From Lysobacter sp. CFH 32150 (GTDB lineage Bacteria > Pseudomonadota > Gammaproteobacteria > Xanthomonadales > Xanthomonadaceae): a DNA stretch of 64,000 bases. This document shows positions 18,405 to 28,327 of the stretch, in pieces. The translations under genes were made by a program, and so were the position numbers. The DNA is taken from assembly GCF_022758295.1 (NCBI RefSeq), contig NZ_JALDWJ010000009.1, positions 62,001 through 126,000 on the forward strand, in the 5' to 3' direction. How positions within the stretch are numbered: position 1 is the first letter of the stretch; each line of letters opens with the position of its first letter. The notes under the pieces are model-generated. The model had not been told where the DNA came from. It saw only the letters and a program-made list of their open reading frames with translations, and did no database searches.

Positions 18405-19139
18405 CTATCTTTCGGCAGTCAGCGCGTACAAGAGGCTGGCATCTTCCTCGTCGAGCGTCGTCGTATCGATACCGCGGTAATGCAGGTGGAAGGCGCGGAT
18501 GGCGGCCGCGGGATCGTCGAGCGGATAGCCGAGCAGGCGTAGTGCCACCATCGCATCGAAGCCAAGCGGCGCCGGACCACGGTCGGCCGCAGGCCAGCGC
18601 CCGAACCCGGCATCGGCGAGGCGCTGCCATGGGAACAGAGCACCCGGATCGATCTTGCGCGTCGGCGCCATGTCGGCATGGCCGATGACGTTGGTGCGCG
18701 GAATGCCATGGCGCGTGCACAGGTCGTCGAGCAGGCGCAGCAAGGTCGCGATCTGCTGTTCCGGGAACGGCTCGCGGCCGTTGTTGTCGATCTCGATGCC
18801 GATCGAAGCCGAGTTGACGTCGCTGATCGCGCCCCAGCTGCCGCCACCGGCATGCCATGCGCGATGCTCGTCGGCGACGAGCTGGTAGAGCTCGCCATCC
18901 TTTCCGATGAGATAGTGCGCGCTGACCGGCCCGCCCGAGTTGCGCGTGCGCAGCGTGTGCAGGCTCTGCTGCACCGACTCCTGCTCGGTGTAATGCAAGA
19001 CGATCAGCGTGGCCTTGCGCGCGCTGTAGTTCGGCGACGGCACCCACTGCGCCATCGGGTTGCGTTGCGGTGCATGCATGCACGCGGCAAGCAACAGAAC
19101 CGCGCCCAATACCGCCAGTCGCCGTGGATTCGATCGCAA
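18405..19139 (-). CDS. AmiD-like N-acetylmuramoyl-L-alanine amidase lipoprotein
   Basis: A peptidoglycan amidase of the Amidase_2 zinc family, anchored as a lipoprotein and probably acting on muropeptides. Zinc ligands are visible in IVLHYTEQ and in NVIGHADMAPTRKIDPG; IGIEIDNNG is the family core. From the TTG at 19139 the protein is 244 residues and has a lipobox LLAAC with Cys 20 after RRLAVLGAVLL. That TTG has ggagag four bases upstream. The frame stays open to 19286, but the extra part would translate the REP element at 19221, so an upstream start is unlikely. The gene is flanked by two identical REP copies. Confidence 0.88.
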   Translation of the reverse strand: MRSNPRRLAVLGAVLLLAACMHAPQRNPMAQWVPSPNYSARKATLIVLHYTEQESVQQSLHTLRTRNSGGPVSAHYLIGKDGELYQLVADEHRAWHAGGGSWGAISDVNSASIGIEIDNNGREPFPEQQIATLLRLLDDLCTRHGIPRTNVIGHADMAPTRKIDPGALFPWQRLADAGFGRWPAADRGPAPLGFDAMVALRLLGYPLDDPAAAIRAFHLHYRGIDTTTLDEEDASLLYALTAER

Positions 19140-19220
19140 GATGCTCTCCACCCGCTTCGAAAGAGCGTCAATAGTGCTTGCATCGAATCCATGCGTCCAC
19201 GCCCCACGCCCACCCCACAC

Positions 19221-19245
19221 CTGTGGGAGCGACGTAAGTCGCGAT
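19221..19245. repeat. REP-type repeat, copy 2
   Basis: Same 25 bases and same orientation as 18372-18396. It sits between the amidase start and the stop of the upstream oxidoreductase gene. Confidence 0.8.
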
Positions 19246-19260
19246 TCGCCACGCCCAAAC

Positions 19261-20307
19261 TCAACCCAAATCAGGCACAACAACACGCCCTTCGCGCGCC
19301 GAGACGACAGCCGCTTCGAGCACCGCCATCACCGCGATCGCCTGCACGGGTGGGACCGGATTCTCACCGTGCCCGAGCAGCGCATCGCGTATCGAAGCGT
19401 AGTAGCGCGACTGGTCGCCGCGCGGTACCGCCATGCGTCGTGCGGAGCCAGATTCGTCGTATACGAACAGGTCGTCGTCATCGACACCCCACTGCGCATC
19501 CCCAGGGCGCAACCCCGCGACCAGCTGCGCCTCCTGCCGATCGGGTTGTCGTTTCACCACGCTGCCGCGCGTGCCGTGCACGAGAAAGCGATGGCTGCCA
19601 CCGGCGGCCAGCATGCCGGCATGCAGGATGGCGCGTCGTTGGCCGAAGCCGAGCACGATGTGCATCCAGTCATCCACTTGCGCCCCCTCACGCTGTGCCG
19701 CGACGCATGCCTGCACGGTGTCCGGCCATCCAAGCAACTGCAACGCCTGGTCGACCAGATGCGGTCCCAGGTCCCACAGCACGCCGCTTCCAGGCCCCGT
19801 CTGTTCCCTCCATCGCGGACGCGGCTGGGGACGGAAGCGATCGATGCGCGATTCGAGATGCATGACGTCGCCGATCAGTCCGTCGTCGATCGCCTGCCTG
19901 ATCGCCAGGTAATCGGTGTCCCAGCGACGGTTCTGGAAGACGGAGAGGAGGCAATTGCGCTCCTGCGCCAGCGTGCCGAGTGCACGGGCTTCGGTCAGCG
20001 ACAGCGTGAACGGCTTGTCGACCACGACATTCCTGCCTGCCGACAGCGCGGCGCGAGCGATCGATGCATGGCTGTCGTTGGGCGAGGCGATGACGATCAG
20101 GTCGGCGCGCGGGTCGGTTGCTGCGCGCATCGGATCATCGATGACTTCGACGTCCGGCAGGTCCGCATGCACTTTGCCGGCATCGCGCGAAGCCACGAAG
20201 TCCAGCGACAAACCGGGCACGGCCTGGATCAGCGGCGCATGGAACGTGCGGCCGGCGAAGCCATAGCCAACCAACGACACACGTAGAGGGGCTTCGCGCT
20301 CGCTCAT
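19261..20307 (-). CDS. Gfo/Idh/MocA family NAD(P)-dependent oxidoreductase
   Basis: A 348-residue sugar or polyol dehydrogenase-type protein. The Rossmann motif is SLVGYGFAGRTFHAPLI at the N-terminus; the family E/DKP motif is NVVVDKPFTLS (Lys about 97), and the C-terminal domain begins near LESRIDRFRPQPRPRWRE. The FAGRTFHAP signature is typical of the YdgJ-like subgroup. aggaa precedes the ATG. No sugar transporter or kinase is adjacent, so the substrate is open. Confidence 0.9.
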   Translation of the reverse strand: MSEREAPLRVSLVGYGFAGRTFHAPLIQAVPGLSLDFVASRDAGKVHADLPDVEVIDDPMRAATDPRADLIVIASPNDSHASIARAALSAGRNVVVDKPFTLSLTEARALGTLAQERNCLLSVFQNRRWDTDYLAIRQAIDDGLIGDVMHLESRIDRFRPQPRPRWREQTGPGSGVLWDLGPHLVDQALQLLGWPDTVQACVAAQREGAQVDDWMHIVLGFGQRRAILHAGMLAAGGSHRFLVHGTRGSVVKRQPDRQEAQLVAGLRPGDAQWGVDDDDLFVYDESGSARRMAVPRGDQSRYYASIRDALLGHGENPVPPVQAIAVMAVLEAAVVSAREGRVVVPDLG

Positions 20308-20408
20308 GCACTGTTCCTGTCAAGGCTGGACCAAGAGTACAAATTTCGCGTTGGTCGCAGGTGAGAACGGCGCGATGGAGATTGCAGAATGCCTCCTCTG
20401 ACGCGGGC

Positions 20409-22334
20409 TCAGATCTCGACAGGTGCGCCCAGCTCCACCAACCGCGTAGTCGGGATGCGGAAGAAATCCGTTGCCGGCGCCGCATTCCGGTGCATGAACC
20501 CAAACAGCCTGTCGCGCCAGATGGGCATGCCGCGGTGTCGGATCGCGACGATGGTTTCCCGGCTCGCGAAGTACGTAGTGTCCATCGGGTCGAAACAGAT
20601 GCTGGCGCAATCGCTGGACCGCATCAGGGCCAGTGGAACATCGGGCGTTTCCATGAAGCCGTAGCGGATCGTCGCGCGATAGAACTCCTCGCCGATGGTG
20701 TCGATGGTGAGCCGCGAATTCGTCGGCACGAAGGGCACGGCCTTGGTCTCCACCGTCAGCAGCACATTCCGCTCGTGCAGCACCTTGTTGTGCTTGAGGT
20801 TGTGCAGCAGGGCTTTCGGCACGATGCCCTGCTGTGCCGTCAGGAACACCGCCGTGCCCGGCACGCGAACCGGTGGCGACAGCATCAGGCCGGGCAGGAA
20901 AGTATCCAGCTTGATGCCGTCCTTGAGAATCTCGGCCTGCAGGAGCTGGCGTCCACGTCCCCAGGTGCGCAGCATGGTGAACACGACGATGCCCAGTGCG
21001 ATCGGGAACCACGCACCATCCATGAACTTCACCAGGTTGGCGAACAGGAATGCCACGTCCACCAGCACGAACAGTGCCGCGAGCGGCCAGAACACATAGC
21101 TGGGCATCGCCGCACGTGCGCGCATCGCGACGATCAGCATGATGCTGGTGATCAGCATCGTGCCTGTCACGGAGACACCATAAGCGGTCGCCAGCGCGGT
21201 GGAACTGCCGAAGCCGATCACGGTCGCGATCACTGCGAACATCAACAGCCAGTTGATGGACGGGATATAGATCTGGCCCATCGTTTGACGGGATGTGTGC
21301 TTGATCGCCATGCGCGGCAGATAGCCGAGCTGGATCGCTTGTCGTGTAGCGGAGTAGGCGCCGCTGATCACCGCCTGCGAGGCAATCACCGTGGCCGCTG
21401 TCGCGAGACCAACCATCGGATAGAGCGCCCATTCCGGCACGCCGAGATAGAAGGGGTTCTTGACGGCTTCGGGATTGGCGAGCAGCAGCGCGCCCTGGCC
21501 AAGGTAGTTGATGGTCAAAGCGGGCAGCACGAGGAAGTTCCAGGCGAACGTGATCGGGCGGCGGCCGAAATGGCCCATGTCGGCGTACAGGGTTTCACCA
21601 CCGGTGACGGCGAGCACCACCGCACCCAGGATGAAAATCCCGTGCCAGCCGTGTTCGATGAAGAAGCGGGCACCCCACCAGGGGTTGAGTGCATTCAGGA
21701 CTTCCGGATTGCGACTGATGCTGAGAACACCGATCGCGGCCAACGCCAGGAACCACAGGACGATGATCGGACCAAAGGCGCGACCGATCAGGTCCGTACC
21801 GAAGCGCTGCGTCGCAAACAGGAAGAACAGCACCGCGATGGTGACCGGTAGCACCCAGCTGTGCAGCGCGGGCGTAGCGACTTCGAGGCCCTCGACTGCC
21901 GACAGCACCGAGATCGCGGGCGTCAGCACGCCGTCGCCGAAGAACAGCGCGGCACCGAATACGCCGAGAATGCCGACCAAGTAGGCCGCTTTGGATGCAG
22001 GCGGCAACGTGCGTTGCGCCAGCGCGGTCAACGCCATGATGCCGCCTTCGCCCTCATTGTCGGCGCGCATGATCACGAGGACGTACTTCACCGTGATCAC
22101 AATCACCAGCGACCAGAACACCAGCGACAGGATGCCGAGCACGGTGGCATGGTCTGGCGTCAGGCCGTAGTGCGGCGAGAACGCTTCCTTCATGGTGTAC
22201 AGCGGACTGGTGCCGATGTCGCCAAAGACGACGCCGATAGCCCCGAGCATCAGCGCGCCAAAGCTGGCGCCGCCACGATCGTGTTGGGTGGAAAGTGCGA
22301 TTGCGGAGTCAGGGCTTTCGGTCGTGGTGCTCAT
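20409..22334 (-). CDS. kup: Low-affinity potassium transporter Kup
   Basis: A 641-residue K+:H+ symporter of the KUP/HAK/KT family. The first 440 residues hold about 12 membrane helices, beginning [25 protein letters not shown], the family signature; GGIMALTAL and [17 protein letters not shown] are also diagnostic. The C-terminal third is cytoplasmic. The start at 22334 is preceded by gagaag. It is divergent from a truncated kdpD and kdpE, so this K+ importer is a likely target of that two-component system. Confidence 0.96.
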   Translation of the reverse strand: MSTTTESPDSAIALSTQHDRGGASFGALMLGAIGVVFGDIGTSPLYTMKEAFSPHYGLTPDHATVLGILSLVFWSLVIVITVKYVLVIMRADNEGEGGIMALTALAQRTLPPASKAAYLVGILGVFGAALFFGDGVLTPAISVLSAVEGLEVATPALHSWVLPVTIAVLFFLFATQRFGTDLIGRAFGPIIVLWFLALAAIGVLSISRNPEVLNALNPWWGARFFIEHGWHGIFILGAVVLAVTGGETLYADMGHFGRRPITFAWNFLVLPALTINYLGQGALLLANPEAVKNPFYLGVPEWALYPMVGLATAATVIASQAVISGAYSATRQAIQLGYLPRMAIKHTSRQTMGQIYIPSINWLLMFAVIATVIGFGSSTALATAYGVSVTGTMLITSIMLIVAMRARAAMPSYVFWPLAALFVLVDVAFLFANLVKFMDGAWFPIALGIVVFTMLRTWGRGRQLLQAEILKDGIKLDTFLPGLMLSPPVRVPGTAVFLTAQQGIVPKALLHNLKHNKVLHERNVLLTVETKAVPFVPTNSRLTIDTIGEEFYRATIRYGFMETPDVPLALMRSSDCASICFDPMDTTYFASRETIVAIRHRGMPIWRDRLFGFMHRNAAPATDFFRIPTTRLVELGAPVEI

Positions 22335-22443
22335 TGGTCTTCTCGCGTCGTGGCACGCTGCAAGGCCGCTTCGATACGTATCGGCGTGGATGCCAGTGTT
22401 CCCGTGCCGGGCATAAACGCAGAAGCCGCCTCTGGCGCCTCAC

Positions 22444-22463
22444 GCGTAAATTCCGCGTAAATT
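22444..22463. promoter_or_regulatory. 11-bp-spaced direct repeat, candidate KdpE site
   Basis: GCGTAAATT occurs at 22444-22452 and again at 22455-22463, one helical turn apart, in the region between kup and the kdpD-like gene. OmpR-family regulators such as KdpE bind head-to-tail repeats with this spacing. Confidence 0.5.
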
Positions 22464-22528
22464 TTCCCGGGCCGGACGACGCGCAGATGGGGAAATCGAT
22501 GCGCTCCCGGCACAATGGCTTGTCCCCG

Positions 22529-24028
22529 ATGGAACCGCCGATGCATCCGAATGACGAATCGACAGGTACCGTCAACCCCGCCGCCGGCTACCTGCTGGCG
22601 GTAGTGGGCTCGCTGCTGGCGGTGTTCGTTGCGGCCGCCGCGGAGCGTTGGGTCGGGCTAGACGATCTGTCGCTGGTGTTCATGCTGGCGGTGCTGGTGG
22701 TGGCCGCGCGCACGCATACCGGTCCGGCCGTGCTCACCGCGTTGTTGTGTTTCCTTGCCTACAACTTCTTTTTCATCGAGCCGCGTTACACCTTCTACAT
22801 CAGCGCAAGCCAGGGCGTTGCGACGGTCGCCTTGTTCCTCGCGGCGGCATTGCTGGCTGGACGCCTCGCTTCGCGCCTTGCCATGCAGGTGCAGGCATTG
22901 CGTGCCGCAAACCGCGATGCCCTGGCCCGCCAGCAACTCGGGCAACGCCTCGCCGTCGCCGCGGACGAGGACGAAGTCGTCAAGGTGGCGAACGACATCT
23001 TCAGGCAGAGCCTGGATGCTCATGTCTGGGTTCGCCTGGGCGAGCGCGGCCTGCATGCCGCAGACGTCCAGCCGCCTGCGCTACCGGTACTGCGCCAGAT
23101 CGAAGGACTGACCCAACGTCATGCCGAGACGATCGAGGAACATGGCTGGTGGTTCCTGCCGTTGCAGGCGCCGCGGGGTGCACTGGGCGTGATCGGTTTG
23201 AAACTTCCAGGCCATGTCCAGCTGGATGAACGCCGGCGGCAACTGGCGAGGGACATGGTCAACGACGTCGCGCAGGCGCTGTTGCGTACGCGGCTGGTGG
23301 CCGACCTGCAATCGGAGCGTGTCGCGAACGAGACCGAACGCCTGCGCAGTGCCTTGCTTTCATCGGTGTCGCACGACCTGCGCACGCCGCTGGCGGCGAT
23401 CATCGGCGCCGCCGGCAGTCTGGATAGTTATGGCCAATCGATGAACGACGACGATCGTCATGCACTGCTCGACACCGTGCGCAGCGAAGGCGAACGTCTG
23501 GACCGCTACATCCAGAACCTGCTCGACATGACACGCCTGGGCCATGGCTCACTCGCGCTCAACCGCGACTGGATCGGCGTCGATGAACTGATCGGATCGG
23601 CGGTCGGACGTTTGCATCGCTACCAGCCCGGTACGCGATTCGCAGTCTCAGTGGACCACGACCTCGGCCCGATCTGGGTGCACCCGGCGTTGGTGGAACA
23701 GGCATTGTTCAACGTGATCGAGAACGCGGCCAAGTTCTCGCCGCCGGACGAAGTCGTGGCGATTGCCGCATGGCGGGAAAACGACAAGCTGCACATCGAA
23801 GTGCGCGACCGCGGACCTGGCATCCCCGAGGAAGAACGCCGACACATCTTCGACATGTTCTACAGCGTTGAGCGCGGCGATCGCGGCCGCCACGGCACGG
23901 GGCTCGGCCTGGCGATCTGTCGCGGCATGATCGGCGCCCATGGTGGCGAAGTTGAAGCGCTGCCTGGTCCGGATGGCCGCGGCACCCACCTTCGCATCAC
24001 GTTGCCGTTCAAGGCGCCGCCGCAATGA
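22529..24028 (+). CDS. Truncated KdpD-type sensor histidine kinase (lacks N-terminal KdpD/Usp domains)
   Basis: About 499 residues. Four close membrane helices (about 10-120, the DUF4118 module, with AYNFFFIEPRYTF) are followed by a GAF-like domain, the phosphoacceptor SVSHDLRTPLAAI (His about 280) and an ATPase domain (NVIENAAKFSP, DRGPGIPEEE, GTGLGLAICRGMIGAHGG). Full-length KdpD is near 900 residues; the roughly 400-residue N-terminal ATP-binding and Usp part is missing, and the upstream DNA shows no trace of it. The start is uncertain: ATG at 22487, 22529 and 22541 are all possible and none has a clear ribosome site. It overlaps kdpE by four bases. Confidence 0.9.
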   Translation: MEPPMHPNDESTGTVNPAAGYLLAVVGSLLAVFVAAAAERWVGLDDLSLVFMLAVLVVAARTHTGPAVLTALLCFLAYNFFFIEPRYTFYISASQGVATVALFLAAALLAGRLASRLAMQVQALRAANRDALARQQLGQRLAVAADEDEVVKVANDIFRQSLDAHVWVRLGERGLHAADVQPPALPVLRQIEGLTQRHAETIEEHGWWFLPLQAPRGALGVIGLKLPGHVQLDERRRQLARDMVNDVAQALLRTRLVADLQSERVANETERLRSALLSSVSHDLRTPLAAIIGAAGSLDSYGQSMNDDDRHALLDTVRSEGERLDRYIQNLLDMTRLGHGSLALNRDWIGVDELIGSAVGRLHRYQPGTRFAVSVDHDLGPIWVHPALVEQALFNVIENAAKFSPPDEVVAIAAWRENDKLHIEVRDRGPGIPEEERRHIFDMFYSVERGDRGRHGTGLGLAICRGMIGAHGGEVEALPGPDGRGTHLRITLPFKAPPQ

Positions 24029-24744
24029 CCGACCTTCCGCAAGCGACAGCGGCACCCGCGCGCGTGCTGGTGATCGATGACGAACCGCAGATCCGGAAGT
24101 TCCTGGAGATCAGCCTGCGCGCCCAGGGCTACACGGTCGGCCTCGCGGAGACCGGCGATTCCGGCCTGGAAGCATTGGCGACCCAAGGCGCGGATCTGGT
24201 GGTGCTCGACATGGGCCTGCCGGACCGCGACGGATTGCAGGTGCTGCAGGACATCCGGCAGTGGTCGCAGGTGCCGGTCATCGTGGTGACCGTCCGCTCA
24301 AGCGAGACGGAGAAGGTGGCGGCGCTGGATGCCGGCGCCAACGACTATGTGACCAAGCCATTCGGCGTACAGGAATTGATGGCGCGCATTCGTGCACTGC
24401 TGCGACTGCGGGCGAGTTCCGGTGAGGCAGCGCCGGTATTCGACGATGGCCACCTGCGCGTCGACCTGTCGCGCCGCGAAGTGAGCATCGCCGGTGAACC
24501 CGTGCCGCTGTCGCGCAAGGAGTACGCGCTGCTTGCGTTCCTCGTCCAGCATGCCGGCCGCGTAGTCACGCAGCCTCAATTGCTGCGCGAACTGTGGGGG
24601 CCGACGCACCAGGATGACACGCACTACCTGCGCATCCTCGTCGGCAAGCTGCGACAGAAACTTGGCGATGATGCAGCGGCGCCACGCTGGATCGCGACCG
24701 AGCCCGGCATCGGCTTGCGGTTCCTGTCGCGATCCCAGGACTAG
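24025..24744 (+). CDS. kdpE: KdpE-type response regulator
   Basis: A 239-residue OmpR-family regulator. The receiver has the acidic pair in VIDDEPQ, phosphoacceptor Asp in LVVLDMGLPDRDG (about residue 60) and the conserved Lys in YVTKPFG. The C-terminal winged helix ends RWIATEPGIGLRF, typical of KdpE (IxTEPGVGYR). Its ATG overlaps the kinase stop (ATGA), so translation is coupled. There is no kdpFABC operon in the window; the divergent kup is the obvious candidate target. Confidence 0.93.
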   Translation: MTDLPQATAAPARVLVIDDEPQIRKFLEISLRAQGYTVGLAETGDSGLEALATQGADLVVLDMGLPDRDGLQVLQDIRQWSQVPVIVVTVRSSETEKVAALDAGANDYVTKPFGVQELMARIRALLRLRASSGEAAPVFDDGHLRVDLSRREVSIAGEPVPLSRKEYALLAFLVQHAGRVVTQPQLLRELWGPTHQDDTHYLRILVGKLRQKLGDDAAAPRWIATEPGIGLRFLSRSQD

Positions 24745-24754
24745 AGCGATATTG

Positions 24755-24782
24755 CATCGGCCCCGCGATTGCGGGGCCGATG
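24755..24782. terminator. Hairpin between kdpE and the convergent hydrolase gene
   Basis: A 12-bp perfect stem (catcggccccgc / gcggggccgatg) with a gatt loop. Only gttt follows on the plus strand. Its position between converging stops suggests it serves both genes. Confidence 0.75.
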
Positions 24783-24794
24783 GTTTGCGGATCA

Positions 24795-25748
24795 TTACTT
24801 CCGGATGAAGTCCAGGAGATCCTGGTTGAGCCGATCCTTGTGCGTGTCGGCCAAGCCATGCGGCGCACCTGGATAGACGATCAGCTGCGCGTTCTTGATC
24901 AGCTTGGCCGAGGCTTTGCCGGACGCATCGATCGGCACGATCTGGTCGTCGTCGCCATGGACCACCAGGGTGGGCACGTCGAACTTCTTCAGGTCGTCGC
25001 GGAAATCGGTGGCTGAGAATGCCGCGATCGAGTCGTACGTGTTCTTGTGGCCCGCCTGCATGCCCTGCACCCAGAACGACTGGATCAGGCCCTGCGAAGG
25101 TTTTGCACCGGGACGGTTGAAGCCGAAGAACGGACCCGAGGCGATGTCCAGGTACAGCTGCGATCGGTTATCCAGCGACGCCTTGCGCAGGCCGTCGAAC
25201 ACTTCGATCGGCAGGCCGCCCGGATTGCTTTCCGTCTTGAGCATCAACGGCGGCACGGCGCTGACCAGCACGGCCTTCTTGACTCGACTCGTGCCATGGC
25301 GGCCGATGTAGCGCGCCACCTCGCCGCCACCGGTCGAGAAGCCGACCAGGGTGACGTCCTTCAGGTCGAGGGTGTCGATCACCGCCGCCAGGTCGTCGGC
25401 GTAGTGATCCATGTCGTTGCCTTCCCAGGGTTGGCTGGAGCGGCCATGTCCGCGACGGTCATGGGCGACGACGCGATAGCCCTGCGAAGCCAGGAAGATC
25501 ATCTGCGATTCCCAGCTGTCCGAGTTCAGCGGCCAGCCGTGGCTGAAGGCGACGACCGGACCGTTCCGCGGGCCCCAGTCCTTGTAGTAGAGCTGCACGC
25601 CGTCACGGGTGGTGATGTAGCTGGCAGCCTTTTCGATGCCTGCGACGGGTGCGTTGCCCTGCGAACCAACGGGCTGTGCAGCTGCGACCTGGCCGGAAGC
25701 GGCGAGGGCCAGCACGGCCGAGGCCAGGGCGCGATTCAGAACGTTCAT
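24795..25748 (-). CDS. Exported alpha/beta hydrolase (non-heme chloroperoxidase-like)
   Basis: A 317-residue hydrolase with a Sec signal peptide ([26 protein letters not shown]). The rest resembles the cofactor-free haloperoxidase/esterase group: [28 protein letters not shown], nucleophile [17 protein letters not shown], acid in [11 protein letters not shown] and histidine in [12 protein letters not shown]. aaggag lies ahead of the ATG at 25748. Related enzymes are usually cytoplasmic, so the signal peptide is notable. It is divergent from an AraC-type gene that probably regulates it. Confidence 0.9.
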   Translation of the reverse strand: MNVLNRALASAVLALAASGQVAAAQPVGSQGNAPVAGIEKAASYITTRDGVQLYYKDWGPRNGPVVAFSHGWPLNSDSWESQMIFLASQGYRVVAHDRRGHGRSSQPWEGNDMDHYADDLAAVIDTLDLKDVTLVGFSTGGGEVARYIGRHGTSRVKKAVLVSAVPPLMLKTESNPGGLPIEVFDGLRKASLDNRSQLYLDIASGPFFGFNRPGAKPSQGLIQSFWVQGMQAGHKNTYDSIAAFSATDFRDDLKKFDVPTLVVHGDDDQIVPIDASGKASAKLIKNAQLIVYPGAPHGLADTHKDRLNQDLLDFIRK

Positions 25749-25865
25749 GGTGTTCTCCTTGGAAGTGGGGTGGGGAGGCAATGCCTGTCGGCAGGACGTA
25801 CTTTGCAGGCACGCGGGGTACGGAATGTTGCTTAAAATCCTGAAAAGATGACCCGGAGTATCAAT

Positions 25866-26699
25866 ATGGCCGATCGGCTTGAAGTGCTGCTCGAGCGTTT
25901 CTCAGTGCGGGCCCAAATGTTTCATGCGGGGACGCTGTGCGGGATCAACGACCTGGCCCCGGAGGGCGATACCGGCCAGTTGCACCTGGTCAAGCGGGGC
26001 GCGGTCAGCGTGAGCCATCGCGGCGCAGAGGAGTTGCGGATCACCTCACCCAGCCTGCTGCTGTATCCGCGACCCCTGGCGCATCGTTTTGTCATGGACA
26101 TGAAGGAGGGAGCCGAGCTCACCTGTGCCGACCTGCGATTCGAAGGTGGCAGCGCGAATCCGGTTGCGGCCACGCTGCCTGCGTTCGTTTGCCTTCCGCT
26201 GGAACAGCTCAAGGGATCGGGCGATGTGCTCGCACTGATCTTCGAAGAGGCCTTCGAGGAACGATGCGGGCGCAGGGCGCTGCTCGATCGCTTGTTCGAA
26301 GTGGTGCTGATCCAGATCCTGCGCCACCTGATGGATAGCGGGCAGACGCAGGTCGGGATGCTGGCCGGCCTGGCGCACCCGCGATTGCGGTTAGCGATGG
26401 TCGCCATGCATGAGCGGCCCGCGGAAGACTGGAGCCTGGAAAGGCTGGCGACGATTGCCGGCATGTCCCGAAGCGTTTTCGCGAATGCATTCCGCGAGAC
26501 CGTGGGTTGCACGCCAGGTGTCTATCTCCAGCGATGGCGTGTTGCCCTGGTGCAGCAGGCGTTGCGGCAAGGACGTTCGCTGAAGCTCATCGCCGATGAG
26601 GTCGGCTATGGCAGCGAATCGGCGTTGTCGAGGTCCTTCAAGGCGACCTGCGGCCTCTCGCCCCGGGAATGGAAGCAGGCGCAGGAACCCAGGCGCTGA
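25866..26699 (+). CDS. AraC family transcription regulator (cupin_6 type)
   Basis: 277 residues. The N-terminal cupin-like half (about 1-165, [22 protein letters not shown]) is the ligand-sensing domain; the C-terminal half has two helix-turn-helices ([21 protein letters not shown] and [20 protein letters not shown], ending [10 protein letters not shown]). I chose the ATG at 25866, with ggag at the right spacing; an ATG at 25848 is less likely. It is divergent from the exported hydrolase over 117 bases, a typical regulator-target arrangement. Confidence 0.92.
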   Translation: MADRLEVLLERFSVRAQMFHAGTLCGINDLAPEGDTGQLHLVKRGAVSVSHRGAEELRITSPSLLLYPRPLAHRFVMDMKEGAELTCADLRFEGGSANPVAATLPAFVCLPLEQLKGSGDVLALIFEEAFEERCGRRALLDRLFEVVLIQILRHLMDSGQTQVGMLAGLAHPRLRLAMVAMHERPAEDWSLERLATIAGMSRSVFANAFRETVGCTPGVYLQRWRVALVQQALRQGRSLKLIADEVGYGSESALSRSFKATCGLSPREWKQAQEPRR

Positions 26700-26702
26700 T
26701 CG

Positions 26703-27053
26703 TCAAAGCCGCCGTAGCCGGCTAAGCACTTTTCCTGTCCGCAACCGTGCCAGGGGCCGACTGCGCTTCGACCACTGTCGCAACCGGGCAACGCGAGTGG
26801 CCTCCAACGCTGCATCGCGGCGATGCGTCGTGAAAATGCGTTCGGCTTCGGCGGCAGTCACGACGGCGTACGTGCATCGGTCGATCTCGACGACAAGTGC
26901 CTGCCAGCGTTTCGAGGGATTGGCATCCGATACGAATGCACGGCCATGGCGTCGCACTGGACCATGCATGCGCACGGCCTCCTGCGATGGCAGGAAGCAG
27001 TTCGGCACCAGCAGGAACTGCCCCGACTTCGCCTTGTAGATGATGATTTCCAT
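26703..27053 (-). CDS. Hypothetical protein, 116 aa
   Basis: A small basic protein starting MEIIIYKAKSGQFLLVPNCF. The first 80 residues look like a small alpha/beta domain (RWQALVVEIDRCTYAVVTAAEAERIF); the last 35 are Arg-rich (RVARLRQWSKRSRPLARLR). An aaggga ribosome site supports the ATG at 27053. It converges on the AraC gene with three bases between stops. I do not recognise the family. Confidence 0.5.
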   Translation of the reverse strand: MEIIIYKAKSGQFLLVPNCFLPSQEAVRMHGPVRRHGRAFVSDANPSKRWQALVVEIDRCTYAVVTAAEAERIFTTHRRDAALEATRVARLRQWSKRSRPLARLRTGKVLSRLRRL

Positions 27054-27364
27054 TGGCGCGTCCCTTGACGCTGGAAATTCCCCGCATATCCCCAACGAGC
27101 AGCGCCATCCGCCACACGTCCGTGTCCGGAAAAAGCTACAGGCCCTTCCGTCTGCGACTCAATCGGGGAATTCACCTACGCCGACGCGCCCGATCGGCTC
27201 CCGGGCCATCAGAAAAATACGTCCCGGCCACCTCTCCCCCGAGTGCTAGCCGGCGTGGCCGCCGCGCGGACGACGTTGGCCACTTGGGAATTTGCGCTCT
27301 TTTGTCAGTGCCCCGCTGAAAATCGCATCAAGTCTTGCCCAACGCCATCCGATGCCTGAACCGT
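27054..27364. other. Gene-free stretch
   Basis: These 311 bases lie between the start of the 116-aa hypothetical gene and the stop of the LysR gene. Composition is slightly AT-richer than nearby. The short open frames here lack ribosome sites and I saw no clear terminator or repeat. Confidence 0.5.
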
Positions 27365-28327
27365 TCACGATTCCGGTCGGATTCCGCGCTTTGGCTCCTG
27401 CATTGCCGGATTCTGGATCGGCCCGAATACTCGATCCCACTCCGGATCCTCGCCGAAGCGCGCAGCAAGGAAATCGAGAAAGCTGCGCACGATCAGCGGC
27501 ATCTGCCTTCGTGACGCATAGACGCCGTAGATGCCCATCGCGTCCAGTGCATAGGCCGGCAACACGACGGCAAGTGTTCCGGCAGCGATCAACGGTGCGA
27601 CGAGATAAGTCGGCAGCATGGCAATGCCCGCATCCGCACGCACCGCCTGCAGCAGCACCGTCGCCTCGTTGGCGCTGATGTTGCCGCTGACCGCGACCGA
27701 TGCCGTTTCGCCATCGCGTTGGAGATGCCACAGGCTCCTGCCGACGTAGTGGTGCGTCAGGCAGTTGTGCGTCGCCAGATCCTCCGGGCGCTGCGGAACA
27801 CCATGCGCCGCGAGATAGGCCGGCGACGCGCACAGCACCGACCGGCACACCGAGAGTCTGCGCGCGATGAGGCCCGAATCGAGTTCGCCGCTGATCCGGA
27901 TCGCCAGGTCGATGCGCTCCTCGACCAGGTTCACCGCACGGTCGATCAGCATCATGTCGACCGCGGTGCCGGGATAGCGCGCTACATAGTCCGCCACGGC
28001 CGCGGCCATGTGGCTGAGGCCAAACGAGGTACTGCACGTGATGCGGATCTGGCCATGCGGCGCAGCGTCCGGACTTGCCAGCGCTGCGCGCATGTCTTCG
28101 CCCAACTCCAGGATCGTGCGGCAACGTGCGAGTGCCGCTTCGCCGGCGGGGGTCAGGCTGAGGCGACGCGTGGTCCGGTGCAGGAGCCGGGCACCCAGCC
28201 AGTCCTCCAGCTCGGCCAGATAGCGCGACACCATCGCCCGCGACATGGACATCACGTCCGCCGCAGCGGTCAGGCTGCCGCGGTCAGCTACCTCGACGAA
28301 CACGTTGATGGCGGTGATCCGATCCAT
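27365..28327 (-). CDS. LysR family transcription regulator
   Basis: 320 residues. The N-terminal winged helix (MDRITAINVFVEVADRGSLTAAADVMSMSRAMVSRYLAELED) and the substrate-binding fold (about 90-300, IRITCSTSFGLSHMA onward) are typical of the group of LTTRs that includes DmlR and similar regulators. It is divergent from the MBL-fold lipoprotein gene over 127 bases and is the probable regulator of it. The ligand is unknown. Confidence 0.92.
   Translation of the reverse strand: MDRITAINVFVEVADRGSLTAAADVMSMSRAMVSRYLAELEDWLGARLLHRTTRRLSLTPAGEAALARCRTILELGEDMRAALASPDAAPHGQIRITCSTSFGLSHMAAAVADYVARYPGTAVDMMLIDRAVNLVEERIDLAIRISGELDSGLIARRLSVCRSVLCASPAYLAAHGVPQRPEDLATHNCLTHHYVGRSLWHLQRDGETASVAVSGNISANEATVLLQAVRADAGIAMLPTYLVAPLIAAGTLAVVLPAYALDAMGIYGVYASRRQMPLIVRSFLDFLAARFGEDPEWDRVFGPIQNPAMQEPKRGIRPES

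Noticed and set aside
20361-21851. A 496-codon plus-strand frame opposite kup.
   Set aside because: Composition (Gln, His, Arg, Asp) is that of a reversed membrane-protein gene; kup is unambiguous.
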